Shown piece by piece: positions 9,891 to 17,932 of a DNA stretch of 64,000 bases. A model generated the notes under the pieces. That model saw only the letters and a list, made by a program, of their open reading frames with translations, was not told the origin of the DNA and made no database searches. Each line of letters begins with the position of its first letter. Position 1 is the stretch's first letter. The translations under genes and the position numbers were made by a program. The stretch is from Yersinia vastinensis (lineage in GTDB: Bacteria > Pseudomonadota > Gammaproteobacteria > Enterobacterales > Enterobacteriaceae), in the NCBI RefSeq assembly GCF_902726565.1, contig NZ_CACVAF010000006.1, positions 62,001 to 126,000 on the forward strand, written 5' to 3'.

Positions 9891-10661
9891 ATGACAATAC
9901 AAAATAGCCATCAAGATGCAGTTGAAAGGCAGTTTGGTGATCAAGCCAATGCTTATTTGACTAGTGCGGTTCATGCCCAAGGTAAAGATTTACAGCGCCT
10001 GACGACACTACTGCAACCTCATGGAGATGCCCGTTTACTTGATCTTGGATGTGGTGCTGGACATGCCAGTTTTACAGCGGCGACGGTAGTCAAGTCAGTG
10101 GTTTCCTATGATCTTTCAGCACAAATGTTGAATGTGGTGAGTCAGGCTGCATCGGATAAAGGGCTGACTAATATAGAGGTAAAACAAGGGCTGGCAGAAT
10201 CATTGCCCTTTGATGACCAGAGTTTTGATATTGTTATTAGCCGATATTCAGCCCATCACTGGCATGATGTTGGACAAGCTTTGCGTGAGGTTAAGCGGGT
10301 ATTGCGCCCTGGTGGCAAAGTTATTTTTATGGATGTTATTTCTCCCGGCCATCCGGTGTTAGATATTTATTTACAGACGGTGGAGGTTTTACGTGATACC
10401 TCACATGTTCGTAACTACTCTCCTGGCGAATGGTTAGCGCTGTTTACCGAAGCTGGATTGATCATTAATGAAGTGACCTCCGATAAATTATATTTGGAGT
10501 TCAGTAGCTGGATTGCCAGAATGCGCACACCAACCTATTTCGCGACGGCTATTCGGGAACTACAAAAATGCGCATCTGACAGTGTGATTAATCATTTTGC
10601 GATTCAAGCTGATGGTTCATTTACCAGCGATATTATGATGATTGTTGCAAAGCGTAACTGA
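9891..10661 (+). CDS. yafE: YafE-type class I SAM-dependent methyltransferase
   Basis: A 256-residue methyltransferase closely matching E. coli YafE. The SAM-binding motif I is LLDLGCGAGHASF, followed by an acidic motif II (VVSYDLSAQML) and the ISRYSAHHWHDVGQALREVKRVLRPGG block of UbiE/Coq5-like enzymes. The substrate of YafE is not known. Internal blocks such as DTSHVRNYSPGEWL and SSWIARMRTPTYF are typical of the YafE subgroup. It is monocistronic here. Confidence 0.9.
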   Translation: MTIQNSHQDAVERQFGDQANAYLTSAVHAQGKDLQRLTTLLQPHGDARLLDLGCGAGHASFTAATVVKSVVSYDLSAQMLNVVSQAASDKGLTNIEVKQGLAESLPFDDQSFDIVISRYSAHHWHDVGQALREVKRVLRPGGKVIFMDVISPGHPVLDIYLQTVEVLRDTSHVRNYSPGEWLALFTEAGLIINEVTSDKLYLEFSSWIARMRTPTYFATAIRELQKCASDSVINHFAIQADGSFTSDIMMIVAKRN

Positions 10662-10875
10662 GTATTTGTTTATGTGGGCGACGGTGTTAATATATCGCCG
10701 TCCTTCATTTGGTATTTTCTATGCGTTTTTTCTTGTGACATATATTAATTTATTTCCTCCTTATTATCGTCACAATGATTGATTTTCTTTACATAGCATT
10801 ACGTCCCCTTGCACTGCCCCGCTCATAATTAACTTCACAAAGACATTATCTATAACCTGTCAGTTGGAGCATATT

Positions 10876-11145
10876 ATGAAACTATTACCTGTCATCGCTG
10901 CTGCACTTATTGCTGCCGCTTCGTTTGCCACAATGGCAGCACAAGAAGTTAGTCCGGAACAAGCGACTAAGTTACAAAGTATGGGGGTGATTACTCTTTC
11001 CAATGTGAGTGGTTCTCCAATGGATGTCGAATCAGCGCTAAGTGCTAAAGCTGCAGCTGATGGCGCGAATCATTACCGAGTCATTGGTATAAGTAACCCT
11101 GGCGATTCGAGTAATTACAGTGCTAGTGCAGAGATCTATCATTAA
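10876..11145 (+). CDS. BhsA/McbA-like periplasmic protein (YdgH/DUF1471 domain)
   Basis: An 89-residue exported protein. Residues 1 to about 22 form a Sec signal peptide (MKLLPVIAAALIAAASFATMAAQ) and the rest is a single YdgH/BhsA (DUF1471) domain, recognised by LQSMGVITLSNVSGSP, the ALSAKAAADGANHYRVIG block and the final SASAEIYH. Family members are small periplasmic proteins induced by stress and affecting biofilm formation in E. coli and Salmonella; the mechanism is unclear. The frame extends to a TTG at 10864, but the ATG at 10876 has GGAGC at good spacing. A strong terminator follows. Confidence 0.88.
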   Translation: MKLLPVIAAALIAAASFATMAAQEVSPEQATKLQSMGVITLSNVSGSPMDVESALSAKAAADGANHYRVIGISNPGDSSNYSASAEIYH

Positions 11146-11203
11146 TTCGTCACAATAAATGACAATGAATGAAATAGTTAGATACAGTATGGGGCTTGAT
11201 TAC

Positions 11204-11252
11204 AAACGCAATATGACAATAGTAGGTGATTGTTATATTGCGTTTTATTATT
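11204..11252 (+). terminator. Rho-independent terminator of the BhsA-like gene
   Basis: AAACGCAATATGACAAT (11204-11220) pairs with ATTGTTATATTGCGTTT (11229-11245) with a single mismatch and an 8-base loop, followed by TATTATTTT. Confidence 0.8.
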
Positions 11253-11388
11253 TTAATATTGCGGGTATTCATATGGTTGTTTTTTTCAATTTTGCTACCG
11301 AAAATAATTAACTCTTAGAGCAATCTTAATGATAACTTCAGGAATATAAGGTGTTATTGTAGTCCATCCGGGTTTTCGAGGAGCGGCT

Positions 11389-11946
11389 ATGTTAAACACT
11401 GTTAGGCGTAATTTTAAAAGTCAGTTTTCTTATTTACAGCGTTTTATTGCCTCACCCCGTACTGTTGGTACATTAGCTCCTTCGTCGCCTTGGTTGTGTC
11501 AGGCGATGTTGAATCAGGTGGATTGGAAACAAGATCTTAATATAGCTGAATTAGGCGCGGCTGACGGTGTGCTGACAAAGCGTATTTTGTCGCACATGTC
11601 AGTAAATTCCCGCTTGCAAGCTTATGAGATTCAGCCACATTTTGTGCATGCATTGCACCAGCTTGAGGATTCACGTTTGCAGGTGGTTTTTCGATCAGCT
11701 GAACAGTTGGATGAAAATTACGATGTCGTTTTTTGTTGTCTGCCACTGTTATCCATCCCGACCAAGATAAGTATTAAGATATTGCAACAGGCCCAGCAGC
11801 GCTTACGTGTAAATAATGGTGTTTTGGTTTTATTTCAATACAGTCATCTTTCTGAACCTTTATTATCTCGCTACTTTACGTGGAAAAAAATCCGTGTCGT
11901 ACGTAATTTTCCCCCCGCGTTAGTCTATATTTGCCAGCCTCGTTAG
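11389..11946 (+). CDS. PLMT-like SAM-dependent methyltransferase
   Basis: A 185-residue protein resembling bacterial phospholipid N-methyltransferase-like proteins. The N-terminal block YLQRFIASPRTVGTLAPSSPWLCQAML is the family hallmark, and ELGAADGVLTKRIL is the SAM-binding glycine motif. The C-terminal part (YDVVFCCLPLLSIP, RVNNGVLVLFQYS, RVVRNFPPALVYICQPR) also fits. A lipid substrate is only a family-based guess. No lipid gene lies nearby, and the gene seems to be its own unit with a hairpin behind it. Confidence 0.75.
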   Translation: MLNTVRRNFKSQFSYLQRFIASPRTVGTLAPSSPWLCQAMLNQVDWKQDLNIAELGAADGVLTKRILSHMSVNSRLQAYEIQPHFVHALHQLEDSRLQVVFRSAEQLDENYDVVFCCLPLLSIPTKISIKILQQAQQRLRVNNGVLVLFQYSHLSEPLLSRYFTWKKIRVVRNFPPALVYICQPR

Positions 11947-11974
11947 AGGCTCATATTCTCAGTTAACCGCATCT

Positions 11975-12000
11975 TAATCCTCTGGCTTGTCAGAGGATTA
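11975..12000. terminator. Hairpin after the methyltransferase gene
   Basis: A perfect 10-bp inverted repeat, TAATCCTCTG / CAGAGGATTA, with a 6-base loop. It has no T-run on either side, so termination is plausible but not shown. Confidence 0.45.
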
Positions 12001-12105
12001 TCAGGCGAAAAGCGCAATTTGATACCGCCAAAGAAGGCTTATACATTCCTGCCTGAAACCTCTCGCTCTTTTTCAAATGCCTAGCCAATTTTATTGAAAA
12101 CCTCA

Positions 12106-12122
12106 ATGATAATGATTATCAT
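12106..12122. promoter_or_regulatory. Fur box upstream of the siderophore uptake pair
   Basis: ATGATAATGATTATCAT is a perfect 17-bp palindrome that contains the GATAAT hexamers of the Fur consensus. It ends about 25 bases before the binding-protein start, so iron-loaded Fur would block transcription. Confidence 0.85.
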
Positions 12123-12146
12123 GCGCGACTATTTTTTTCTGATTAT

Positions 12147-13274
12147 GTGAAGTACATGCGCTATTTTCAAGCTCTCTTGGCTTTTTGTCTGTTAGCTGTT
12201 TCTTTAAACGGGTTAGCTAAGAATGTCACAGATATTTTAGGGCGTCAGGTGGCGGTGCCAGATAATCCGCAACGTATCATTCTGGGGGAAAGCCGGATGT
12301 TATATACGTTGGCATTACTAGAACCAGGAAACCCAGCACAGCGTGTGATTGGTTGGCCCGCTGACCTTGAACGTTTTGATGCGCAAAGTTGGCAACTTTA
12401 TACACAAAAATTCCCTGCAATCGCTCAGATTCCAATCATTGGTAGTGGGAATATTCGGCAGATAAACGTCGAGCGGCTCATCCAATTACAACCTGATCTC
12501 ATTATTTTGCCACGGTTTGCTCGTGCAGAAGATGATGATGGAACACTGGCAGATTTAACAAAAGCCGGTATTCCGGTTATTTATGTCGATTTGCGGGTTG
12601 ATCTGCTCAGCCACACAGTACCCAGTATCAAATTGCTAGGCGAAGTGCTTAATCGTCAGGTTCGTGCTGAGAAATTTATCAATTTTTACCAGCAACATAT
12701 GCAGCTGATCCAACAACGTTTGGCAAAATATCAGGGGCGAAAACCGACCGTTATGTTGCATTTGCACCTTGGGCGGCGGGAGAGCTGCTGCACCACGGCC
12801 TCGAAAGGTAATCTCGGCGATCTTATTGCGTTTGCTGGGGGAGACAATATTGCTGCTTCGCGCATTAATACCGTTTACGGTGAGCTAAATCCAGAGAATG
12901 TGCTGCAAGCGAATCCAGATATTTATATCGCTACTGGCATGGCTGGGCCGGTAGGCAAGCGCTTCTCCAGTTTGCAACTGGGCCCGCAAGTTAATATGGA
13001 ACAAGCGCAACATAGCTTCCAGCAAGTGTTATCCGGACAACCCATTCTTGTTCATCTTGATGCCGTGACCCACGGACGAGCCTACAGTATTTGGCACAAT
13101 TTTTATCTTAGTCCTTATCACGTCGTAGCCGTAGAAATGTTCGCTAAGGCGTTTTATCCAGACCTCTTCGCCGATATTAATCCGCAGCACACTTTCCAAC
13201 AATTATATCAACAATTTTTGCCGTTACCTTTTTCAGGGATTTATTGGAGTCAGTTTAAAAATGAAAATAATTAA
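12147..13274 (+). CDS. Fe(III)-siderophore ABC transporter substrate-binding protein
   Basis: A 375-residue periplasmic binding protein of the BtuF/FecB/FhuD type. It starts with a Sec signal peptide (hydrophobic segment FQALLAFCLLAVSLNGLA), then VTDILGRQVAVPDNPQRIIL, the typical start of the mature domain. GKAGIPVIYVDLR-like and GGDNIAASR blocks mark the two lobes. GTG at 12147 or ATG at 12156 may be the start; neither has a clear ribosome-binding site. There is no lipobox. It is preceded by a Fur box and overlaps the TonB receptor gene by 14 bases, so the two are co-transcribed and probably translationally coupled. No permease or ATPase gene is adjacent, so inner-membrane transport must use components encoded elsewhere. 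Confidence 0.87.
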   Translation: MKYMRYFQALLAFCLLAVSLNGLAKNVTDILGRQVAVPDNPQRIILGESRMLYTLALLEPGNPAQRVIGWPADLERFDAQSWQLYTQKFPAIAQIPIIGSGNIRQINVERLIQLQPDLIILPRFARAEDDDGTLADLTKAGIPVIYVDLRVDLLSHTVPSIKLLGEVLNRQVRAEKFINFYQQHMQLIQQRLAKYQGRKPTVMLHLHLGRRESCCTTASKGNLGDLIAFAGGDNIAASRINTVYGELNPENVLQANPDIYIATGMAGPVGKRFSSLQLGPQVNMEQAQHSFQQVLSGQPILVHLDAVTHGRAYSIWHNFYLSPYHVVAVEMFAKAFYPDLFADINPQHTFQQLYQQFLPLPFSGIYWSQFKNENN

Positions 13275-15369
13275 GCACCAGCATGTTTACTGGTGCAGCC
13301 TTCCTATGCTTGCAATAGGGGCGGTAGCCCATGCTGCAGAAAATCTTACGGCAGATGAGAATAATGAAGAAAGAACCAAAATCGTTGTCATTGGCCAGCA
13401 GCGCGAAGCTGACACACAAAGCTACCAACCGACAACTTCGGTAACAGGAACTCGTACTAATACCAATCTGTTGAATGTGCCACAGGCAGTGAATGTGGTA
13501 CCACGGCAAGTATTACGCGATCAGGCGGTAAGAAATATTGATGAAGCTTTATATAATGTCAGTGGGATTACGCAATCGAATACATTGGGTGGCACTCAAG
13601 ATGCTGTGATGAAACGTGGGTTTGGTGATAATCGTGATGGCTCAATTTTGCGTGACGGTGTCCGCTCGGTACAGGCTCGTAATTTTACCCCGACCACTGA
13701 AAGGGTTGAGGTTTTTAAAGGCCCGGCATCAATGCTATATGGCATGGGAGAGCCTGGTGGGGTAATCAATATCATTACCAAGAAACCACAACTCGTGCAG
13801 CAAACTCATATTGAAGGTTGGGGCAGCAGCTTCAAAGGGGGCGGTGGCCAGTTGGACGTCACAGGCCCATTAGGCCAATCGGGTTTCGCTTATCGAATGA
13901 TTGTTGATCACGATGAAACGGACTACTGGCGCAATTTTGGTCGTAATCGTCAAACTGTAGTGGCACCCTCAATCATGTGGTTTGGTGAAACAACCACAGT
14001 ACGCGTTGCTTATGAGCATATGGATTATCTCACTCCTTTTGATCGCGGCACCATTATTGATAGTCGTACGGGCAAGCCGGTTGATACCCCGAGAGTTCGC
14101 CGCTTTGATGAGGCCTACAATGCCACTCGGGGTGATCAGGATAATATCACTCTGCAAATTGATCAGGTGCTCAATGATAGTTGGAAAAGCTCACTGACAT
14201 ACGCTTATAACCGTAATCGGTATAGCGATAATCAGGCTCGAGCATTGCTACTTGATCCGGTGACCGGTGTATTGAGTCGGCAGGCTGATTCCACCGCCAG
14301 TGCAGTGAGTCGTGCCCAAGCGGTACAGATGACGCTGAATGGTGATCTTGATCTGGGTGGAATGGGTCATCAGATGTTATTTGGTTTTGATTATGAGGAT
14401 AACCGTACATATCGTGGTGATATGATTCGTGGTAAAAAGAACTCGAATTTCAATATCTACCATCCAATATATGGTTTGATGCCAATCTCAACGGCTGTCA
14501 GCGCGAAGGACAGTGACCAGCGTGAGAATCTGAAAAGTTACGGCTGGTTTATGCAGGACTCAATTGAACTGACGGATAAATGGTTGATACTGGCAGGTTT
14601 ACGTTACGATCATTTTGATGTTTTTGCGGGTAAAGGCCGGCCTTTTATCACCAATACCGACACTTCAGACAGTAAATTGATACCACGTACTGGGGTGGTC
14701 TATAAATTAACACCCGAGCTTTCTTTTTACGGCAGCTACAGTGAGTCTTTTAAACCCAATTCCTCTATTGCGACACAGATAGATTCTTTGCCACCGGAGC
14801 AGGGACAATCTTGGGAAATAGGTAGCAAAGTCGAATTAGTTAATGGCGTTACTGGTACATTGGCGCTGTTTGATATTGCAAAGCGTAATGTCATGGTTAA
14901 TGAATTGGTCAATGGTGAAACCATCACCCGTACTGCGGGTCGTGTGCGCTCTCAGGGTGTTGAGTTAGATGTGGCAGGGCAGTTAACCGATAACCTAAGT
15001 GCGATAGCCAGCTATGCTTATACAGATGCTAGAGTAACGGAAGATCCTGATAATAAAGGTAATCAGATGGCTAACGTCGCTCGTAATAGCGCCTCTTTAT
15101 TCCTAACACAAGCACTGGGTTCTACTGGTTGGCAAGGTGGTGACTATCTGCGAATAGGGGCGGGTGTGCGTTATGTTGGTCGTCGTGCCGGTGATGCGGC
15201 AAACAGTTTTACTTTAGATGATTACACAGTAGCTGATGCATTTATTTCATATTCGCTACCCATTAATAATTATCAGGTGAAATGGCAGCTTAATGTGAAA
15301 AACTTCTTTGATAAAACATATTATCCTTCTAGTGGGGGAAATTTGCGGGTTGCTGTGGGAGAACCCTGA
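13261..15369 (+). CDS. TonB-dependent siderophore receptor, C-terminally truncated by an in-frame TGA
   Basis: A 702-residue outer-membrane receptor of the ferrichrome/ferrioxamine-type family. It has a signal peptide ending about residue 25 (AVAHAAEN), a TonB box around KIVVIG (residues 40-45), a plug domain (LNVPQAVNVVPRQVLRDQ, VEVFKGPASMLYGMGEPGGVINIITKKP) and a beta barrel. The frame stops at TGA 15367-15369 after VAVGEP. Reading on in frame gives QFVLRASVDF and then TAA at 15400, the normal last strand of this family with its terminal Phe. A single C-to-T change (CGA Arg to TGA) explains the stop. Loss of 11 residues would remove the terminal strand and the BAM recognition signal, so the receptor may be inactive or depend on readthrough. 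The siderophore it binds is unknown. Confidence 0.85.
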   Translation: MKIIKHQHVYWCSLPMLAIGAVAHAAENLTADENNEERTKIVVIGQQREADTQSYQPTTSVTGTRTNTNLLNVPQAVNVVPRQVLRDQAVRNIDEALYNVSGITQSNTLGGTQDAVMKRGFGDNRDGSILRDGVRSVQARNFTPTTERVEVFKGPASMLYGMGEPGGVINIITKKPQLVQQTHIEGWGSSFKGGGGQLDVTGPLGQSGFAYRMIVDHDETDYWRNFGRNRQTVVAPSIMWFGETTTVRVAYEHMDYLTPFDRGTIIDSRTGKPVDTPRVRRFDEAYNATRGDQDNITLQIDQVLNDSWKSSLTYAYNRNRYSDNQARALLLDPVTGVLSRQADSTASAVSRAQAVQMTLNGDLDLGGMGHQMLFGFDYEDNRTYRGDMIRGKKNSNFNIYHPIYGLMPISTAVSAKDSDQRENLKSYGWFMQDSIELTDKWLILAGLRYDHFDVFAGKGRPFITNTDTSDSKLIPRTGVVYKLTPELSFYGSYSESFKPNSSIATQIDSLPPEQGQSWEIGSKVELVNGVTGTLALFDIAKRNVMVNELVNGETITRTAGRVRSQGVELDVAGQLTDNLSAIASYAYTDARVTEDPDNKGNQMANVARNSASLFLTQALGSTGWQGGDYLRIGAGVRYVGRRAGDAANSFTLDDYTVADAFISYSLPINNYQVKWQLNVKNFFDKTYYPSSGGNLRVAVGEP

Positions 15370-15402
15370 CAGTTTGTTCTGCGTGCCAGTGTTGATTTCT
15401 AA
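15367..15402 (+). other. Remnant of the receptor C-terminus beyond the nonsense codon
   Basis: The TGA at 15367 is followed in frame by codons for QFVLRASVDF and TAA at 15400-15402. This ends in Phe as outer-membrane barrel proteins do, which identifies the TGA as a recent substitution in an otherwise intact frame, or a sequencing error. Confidence 0.85.
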
Positions 15403-15470
15403 TTAGGGTTATCACCCGATGTGAATTAATGCTGCATGTCGGGTGGTTGTGTAATATTATTCATTCTTGG

Positions 15471-15510
15471 TGTATCGTTAATTTTACGGTGCTGTAAAGT
15501 TTGCACTACT
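15471..15510 (+). promoter_or_regulatory. Candidate TyrR boxes upstream of aroL
   Basis: TGTATC-N6-TTTACG (15471-15488) matches 9 of 12 bases of the TyrR consensus TGTAAA-N6-TTTACA and keeps the G-N14-C core. A second site, TGTAAA-N6-ACTACT (15493-15510), keeps the left half and the G-N14-C core. TyrR control of aroL is established in E. coli; here the sites are predicted. Confidence 0.45.
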
Positions 15511-15644
15511 CTCAATTATAGGTATGATTTGCATCTACAGCGTAGAGCTGAGTGTGAATCCTGTTTAACCGGTTAACACGAGTTACTGGTTTTTTGATGC
15601 CGAGAATTTATCCTAAGAAGTTGATACTAAAGGACTTTCAAGTA

Positions 15645-16169
15645 ATGACACAGGCTATCTTCATGGTAGGTGCGCGTGGTGCGGGTAAAACAACAATAGG
15701 GAAAGCGTTGGCACTGGCGTTGAAATATCGGTTTATTGATACAGACTTGTTTATGCAGCAAACATTGCAGTCGAGTGTTGCCGAGATTGTCGCACGCGAA
15801 GGATGGGATGGTTTTCGTCTGCGAGAAAGTATTGCCCTACAAACCGTAACCGCAGCTAAAACGGTAGTGGCGACGGGAGGGGGGGCGGTGTTGTCTCATG
15901 AAAATCGTGCATTTATGCGTAATCATGGAATAGTCATTTATTTGCGAGCCTCTGCTGATGTGCTGGCTGAACGGTTAACCGAAGATCCAGAAGATGCCCA
16001 ACGCCCAAGTCTGACAGGTAAACCGATCGTTGAGGAAATGTTGGATGTGCTGGCCAGTCGGGAAGCGTTATACCAAGACGTTGCTCACCATGTGCTGGAT
16101 GCCACTCAGCCACCCGAAGACGTTGTTGAACAAATTTTACAGATTTTAGCCGATGAAAAAGTGAAGTAG
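15645..16169 (+). CDS. aroL: Shikimate kinase II
   Basis: AroL phosphorylates shikimate to shikimate 3-phosphate in the common aromatic amino-acid pathway. The ATG at 15645 gives [17 protein letters not shown] and exactly 174 residues, the E. coli length; the frame extends to 15594 without support, whereas AGGAC precedes 15645 at a usual distance. Visible are the Walker [10 protein letters not shown] (residues 9-17), the DTD substrate motif in RFIDTDLF, the FRLRE arginine block and the GGGAVL motif. It stands alone, without the yaiA-aroM genes that follow it in E. coli. Confidence 0.96.
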   Translation: MTQAIFMVGARGAGKTTIGKALALALKYRFIDTDLFMQQTLQSSVAEIVAREGWDGFRLRESIALQTVTAAKTVVATGGGAVLSHENRAFMRNHGIVIYLRASADVLAERLTEDPEDAQRPSLTGKPIVEEMLDVLASREALYQDVAHHVLDATQPPEDVVEQILQILADEKVK

Positions 16170-16210
16170 TCATAGCTGCTATTTGTAGGATGAATATTTA
16201 GCCCATCTGA

Positions 16211-16239
16211 TTGCCTGATAATTGTACGAAGCGTATAAT
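16211..16239 (+). promoter_or_regulatory. Strong sigma-70 promoter before the 38-residue ORF
   Basis: TTGCCT (16211-16216), a 17-base spacer, and a perfect TATAAT (16234-16239). It predicts transcription starting near 16246, away from aroL and towards the small ORF. Confidence 0.7.
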
Positions 16240-16261
16240 TATCACCTACGGAATCATTTTG

Positions 16262-16278
16262 ACGTAAATCATTTACGT
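16262..16278. promoter_or_regulatory. Perfect 17-bp palindrome in the leader of the small ORF
   Basis: ACGTAAAT-C-ATTTACGT is a perfect inverted repeat just downstream of the predicted transcription start. Its symmetry and place suggest a dimeric regulator's operator, although a short RNA hairpin is also possible. The regulator is not recognised. Confidence 0.5.
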
Positions 16279-16319
16279 TAGTTAATGCCACTCAAGGCAA
16301 GGCCATTCAAGGCGGGCCG

Positions 16320-16436
16320 ATGAAAATCTTCAAATCTTTTATCCAACAACACACTAATTTTATGCCAGCTTTCTGGTCAATATTGATTGTCGTTTTTGAA
16401 ACTTCGCTCGCATTGTATATTTTACGTAATCTCTAA
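16320..16436 (+). CDS. Predicted 38-residue single-pass membrane protein
   Basis: A short frame from ATG 16320 to TAA 16436 encodes 38 residues: a basic amphipathic start (MKIFKSFIQQHTNF), a hydrophobic span AFWSILIVVFETSLALYIL broken by one Glu, and the ending RNL. AAGGCGGG lies 6-13 bases upstream as a possible ribosome-binding site. The ORF has its own consensus promoter, an operator-like palindrome in the leader and a hairpin terminator 25 bases after the stop. That is the anatomy of a real small gene, though a non-coding RNA is the alternative. No family is recognised. The size and topology resemble the single-helix small membrane proteins that modulate larger membrane complexes. Confidence 0.55.
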   Translation: MKIFKSFIQQHTNFMPAFWSILIVVFETSLALYILRNL

Positions 16437-16461
16437 TATTCCTCTCATTTCCCGCCAGTGG

Positions 16462-16495
16462 ACCTTCACCTTTGCTGTGAAGGTGGTTCGTTTTA
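16462..16495 (+). terminator. Terminator of the 38-residue ORF unit
   Basis: ACCTTCAC (16462-16469) and GTGAAGGT (16477-16484) form a perfect 8-bp stem with a 7-base loop, followed by GGTTCGTTTTATT. Confidence 0.65.
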
Positions 16496-16666
16496 TTCAA
16501 ATCATCCCTTTTCAGGTATAGAAAAAAGTGCCTTTTGGTCGCAAAGTGTACGCTTTCTTCGTAACTTTGTTAGATGATCCCATTTCACCATAATAATCAG
16601 TGACAGAGCGTTTACAGAGACTCTAATATGAAAGCTCAATTTTGATTAAGACGCGGGTGCAAAACT

Positions 16667-16954
16667 ATGCTGAAATTTAATGAGTATTTTACCGGGAAAG
16701 TGAAATCTATTGGTTTTGACAGTGACAGCATTGGGCAAGCTAGCGTTGGGGTGATGGAGAAAGGCGAGTACACGTTCAGTACCGCTAAAGCGGAAGAAAT
16801 GACCGTCATCACCGGTAGCTTAAAAGTACTGATTCCTGGTTCTGCGGGTTGGGAGGTCTTCAAGCCGGGTGAAACTTTCTATATCCCGGGGGAAAGTGAA
16901 TTTAATCTGCAGGTTGCTGAAGCATCTTCTTATTTATGTAAATATTTAAGCTAA
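16667..16954 (+). CDS. ppnP: Pyrimidine/purine nucleoside phosphorylase PpnP
   Basis: A 95-residue cupin-fold protein equal to E. coli PpnP (YaiE) in length and sequence pattern. PpnP cleaves ribonucleosides phosphorolytically to the free base and ribose 1-phosphate with broad specificity. Conserved stretches are [53 protein letters not shown] and the final YLCKYLS. It is a single-gene unit closed by a strong terminator. Confidence 0.95.
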   Translation: MLKFNEYFTGKVKSIGFDSDSIGQASVGVMEKGEYTFSTAKAEEMTVITGSLKVLIPGSAGWEVFKPGETFYIPGESEFNLQVAEASSYLCKYLS

Positions 16955-16971
16955 TTTCTTCTTTGAATTCC

Positions 16972-17007
16972 GCCCTCTCCATGCCAGAGAGGGCGATACG
17001 TTTTTTT
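16972..17007 (+). terminator. Rho-independent terminator of ppnP
   Basis: GCCCTCTC / GAGAGGGC with a 7-base loop, followed by GATACG and then seven T. It also lies just beyond the 3' end of the convergent rdgC gene. Confidence 0.8.
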
Positions 17008-17020
17008 GATGTGATGCGTA

Positions 17021-17932
17021 TTAGTGCTGTGCTTCGCCACCTAAAGCTTCAATCAGGTTTTTTATCAGAGCCGCTAATTCACTCGTCATCAGAATAAAAT
17101 CCGCATCAAAACGCTGTGCAAAGTCTTCCCTATCAATATCTTCGTTCTGCTCGCGCAGAGTGTCAGAGAATTTTAGGCGTTTTAGCGAGCCATCATCGGA
17201 CAGTACCAACTGAATGCGCTCTTGCCAATCGAGTGCTAATTTGGTGACCAGCTTGCCAGCTTCTATATGTACTGCAATTTCATCACTGAACAGATCCTGC
17301 TTCTTACAGCGGATCACGCCACCTTCTTCCAAAATAGCTTTTAATTCAGCTTCATCCATTAACGCAAAACCGGCTGGTAATTCTTTACTGCGTACCCATT
17401 CAGTTAGCGTTAGTTCAATTGGATTTTCTAATGTCAGCGGCACGACAGGCAAAGAACCCAAACTTTTACGCAGTAGCGCTAAGGTGTCTTCGGCTCGTTT
17501 GGCGCTGGCGGCATCCACCATAATCAGGCCATTGACGGTATCAATCCACAAAAACGTTTGGTTAAAACGACTGAATGCCCGTGGCAATAAACTATGCAAA
17601 ACTTCATCTTTTAATGAGTCTTTCTCAGTTTTTTTTAGTTTGCGGTGTTGTTCACCTTCCAACCGCTCAATTTTGGCCTGCAACTCTTGCTTAATCACGG
17701 GGGATGGCAAGATTTTCTCTTCTTTACGCGCACAAATGACAATTTGACCATTAACTGTATGGGTTAATGCATCACTGTGTGAACCCATTGGTGAGACCCA
17801 ACCGGTTTTGGCCATATCTTGGCTGCCACATGGCGTGAAACTGAGGGCGCTTAACTGTTTCTCCATTTCATCCGCAGACAGTGAAACTTCCCGGCTCAAA
17901 CGGTAAACCATTAAATTCTTAAACCACAGCAT
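17021..17932 (-). CDS. rdgC: Recombination-associated protein RdgC
   Basis: A 303-residue protein matching RdgC along its full length. RdgC forms a ring-shaped dimer that binds DNA without strong sequence preference and restrains RecA-dependent recombination. Recognisable blocks are [22 protein letters not shown] near residue 45, [19 protein letters not shown] and the C-terminal [16 protein letters not shown]. It is divergent from mak, with ppnP convergent at its 3' end. The neighbourhood with mak and sbcCD matches E. coli. Confidence 0.96.
   Translation of the reverse strand: MLWFKNLMVYRLSREVSLSADEMEKQLSALSFTPCGSQDMAKTGWVSPMGSHSDALTHTVNGQIVICARKEEKILPSPVIKQELQAKIERLEGEQHRKLKKTEKDSLKDEVLHSLLPRAFSRFNQTFLWIDTVNGLIMVDAASAKRAEDTLALLRKSLGSLPVVPLTLENPIELTLTEWVRSKELPAGFALMDEAELKAILEEGGVIRCKKQDLFSDEIAVHIEAGKLVTKLALDWQERIQLVLSDDGSLKRLKFSDTLREQNEDIDREDFAQRFDADFILMTSELAALIKNLIEALGGEAQH

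Noticed and set aside
10675-10705. Terminator after yafE
   Set aside because: GACGGTG/CGCCGTC is a short stem that needs a G-U pair and has no T-run; too weak to list.
17214-17747. 177-codon plus-strand ORF opposite rdgC
   Set aside because: Fully inside rdgC on the opposite strand, Ser/Leu-rich shadow translation, no upstream signals.
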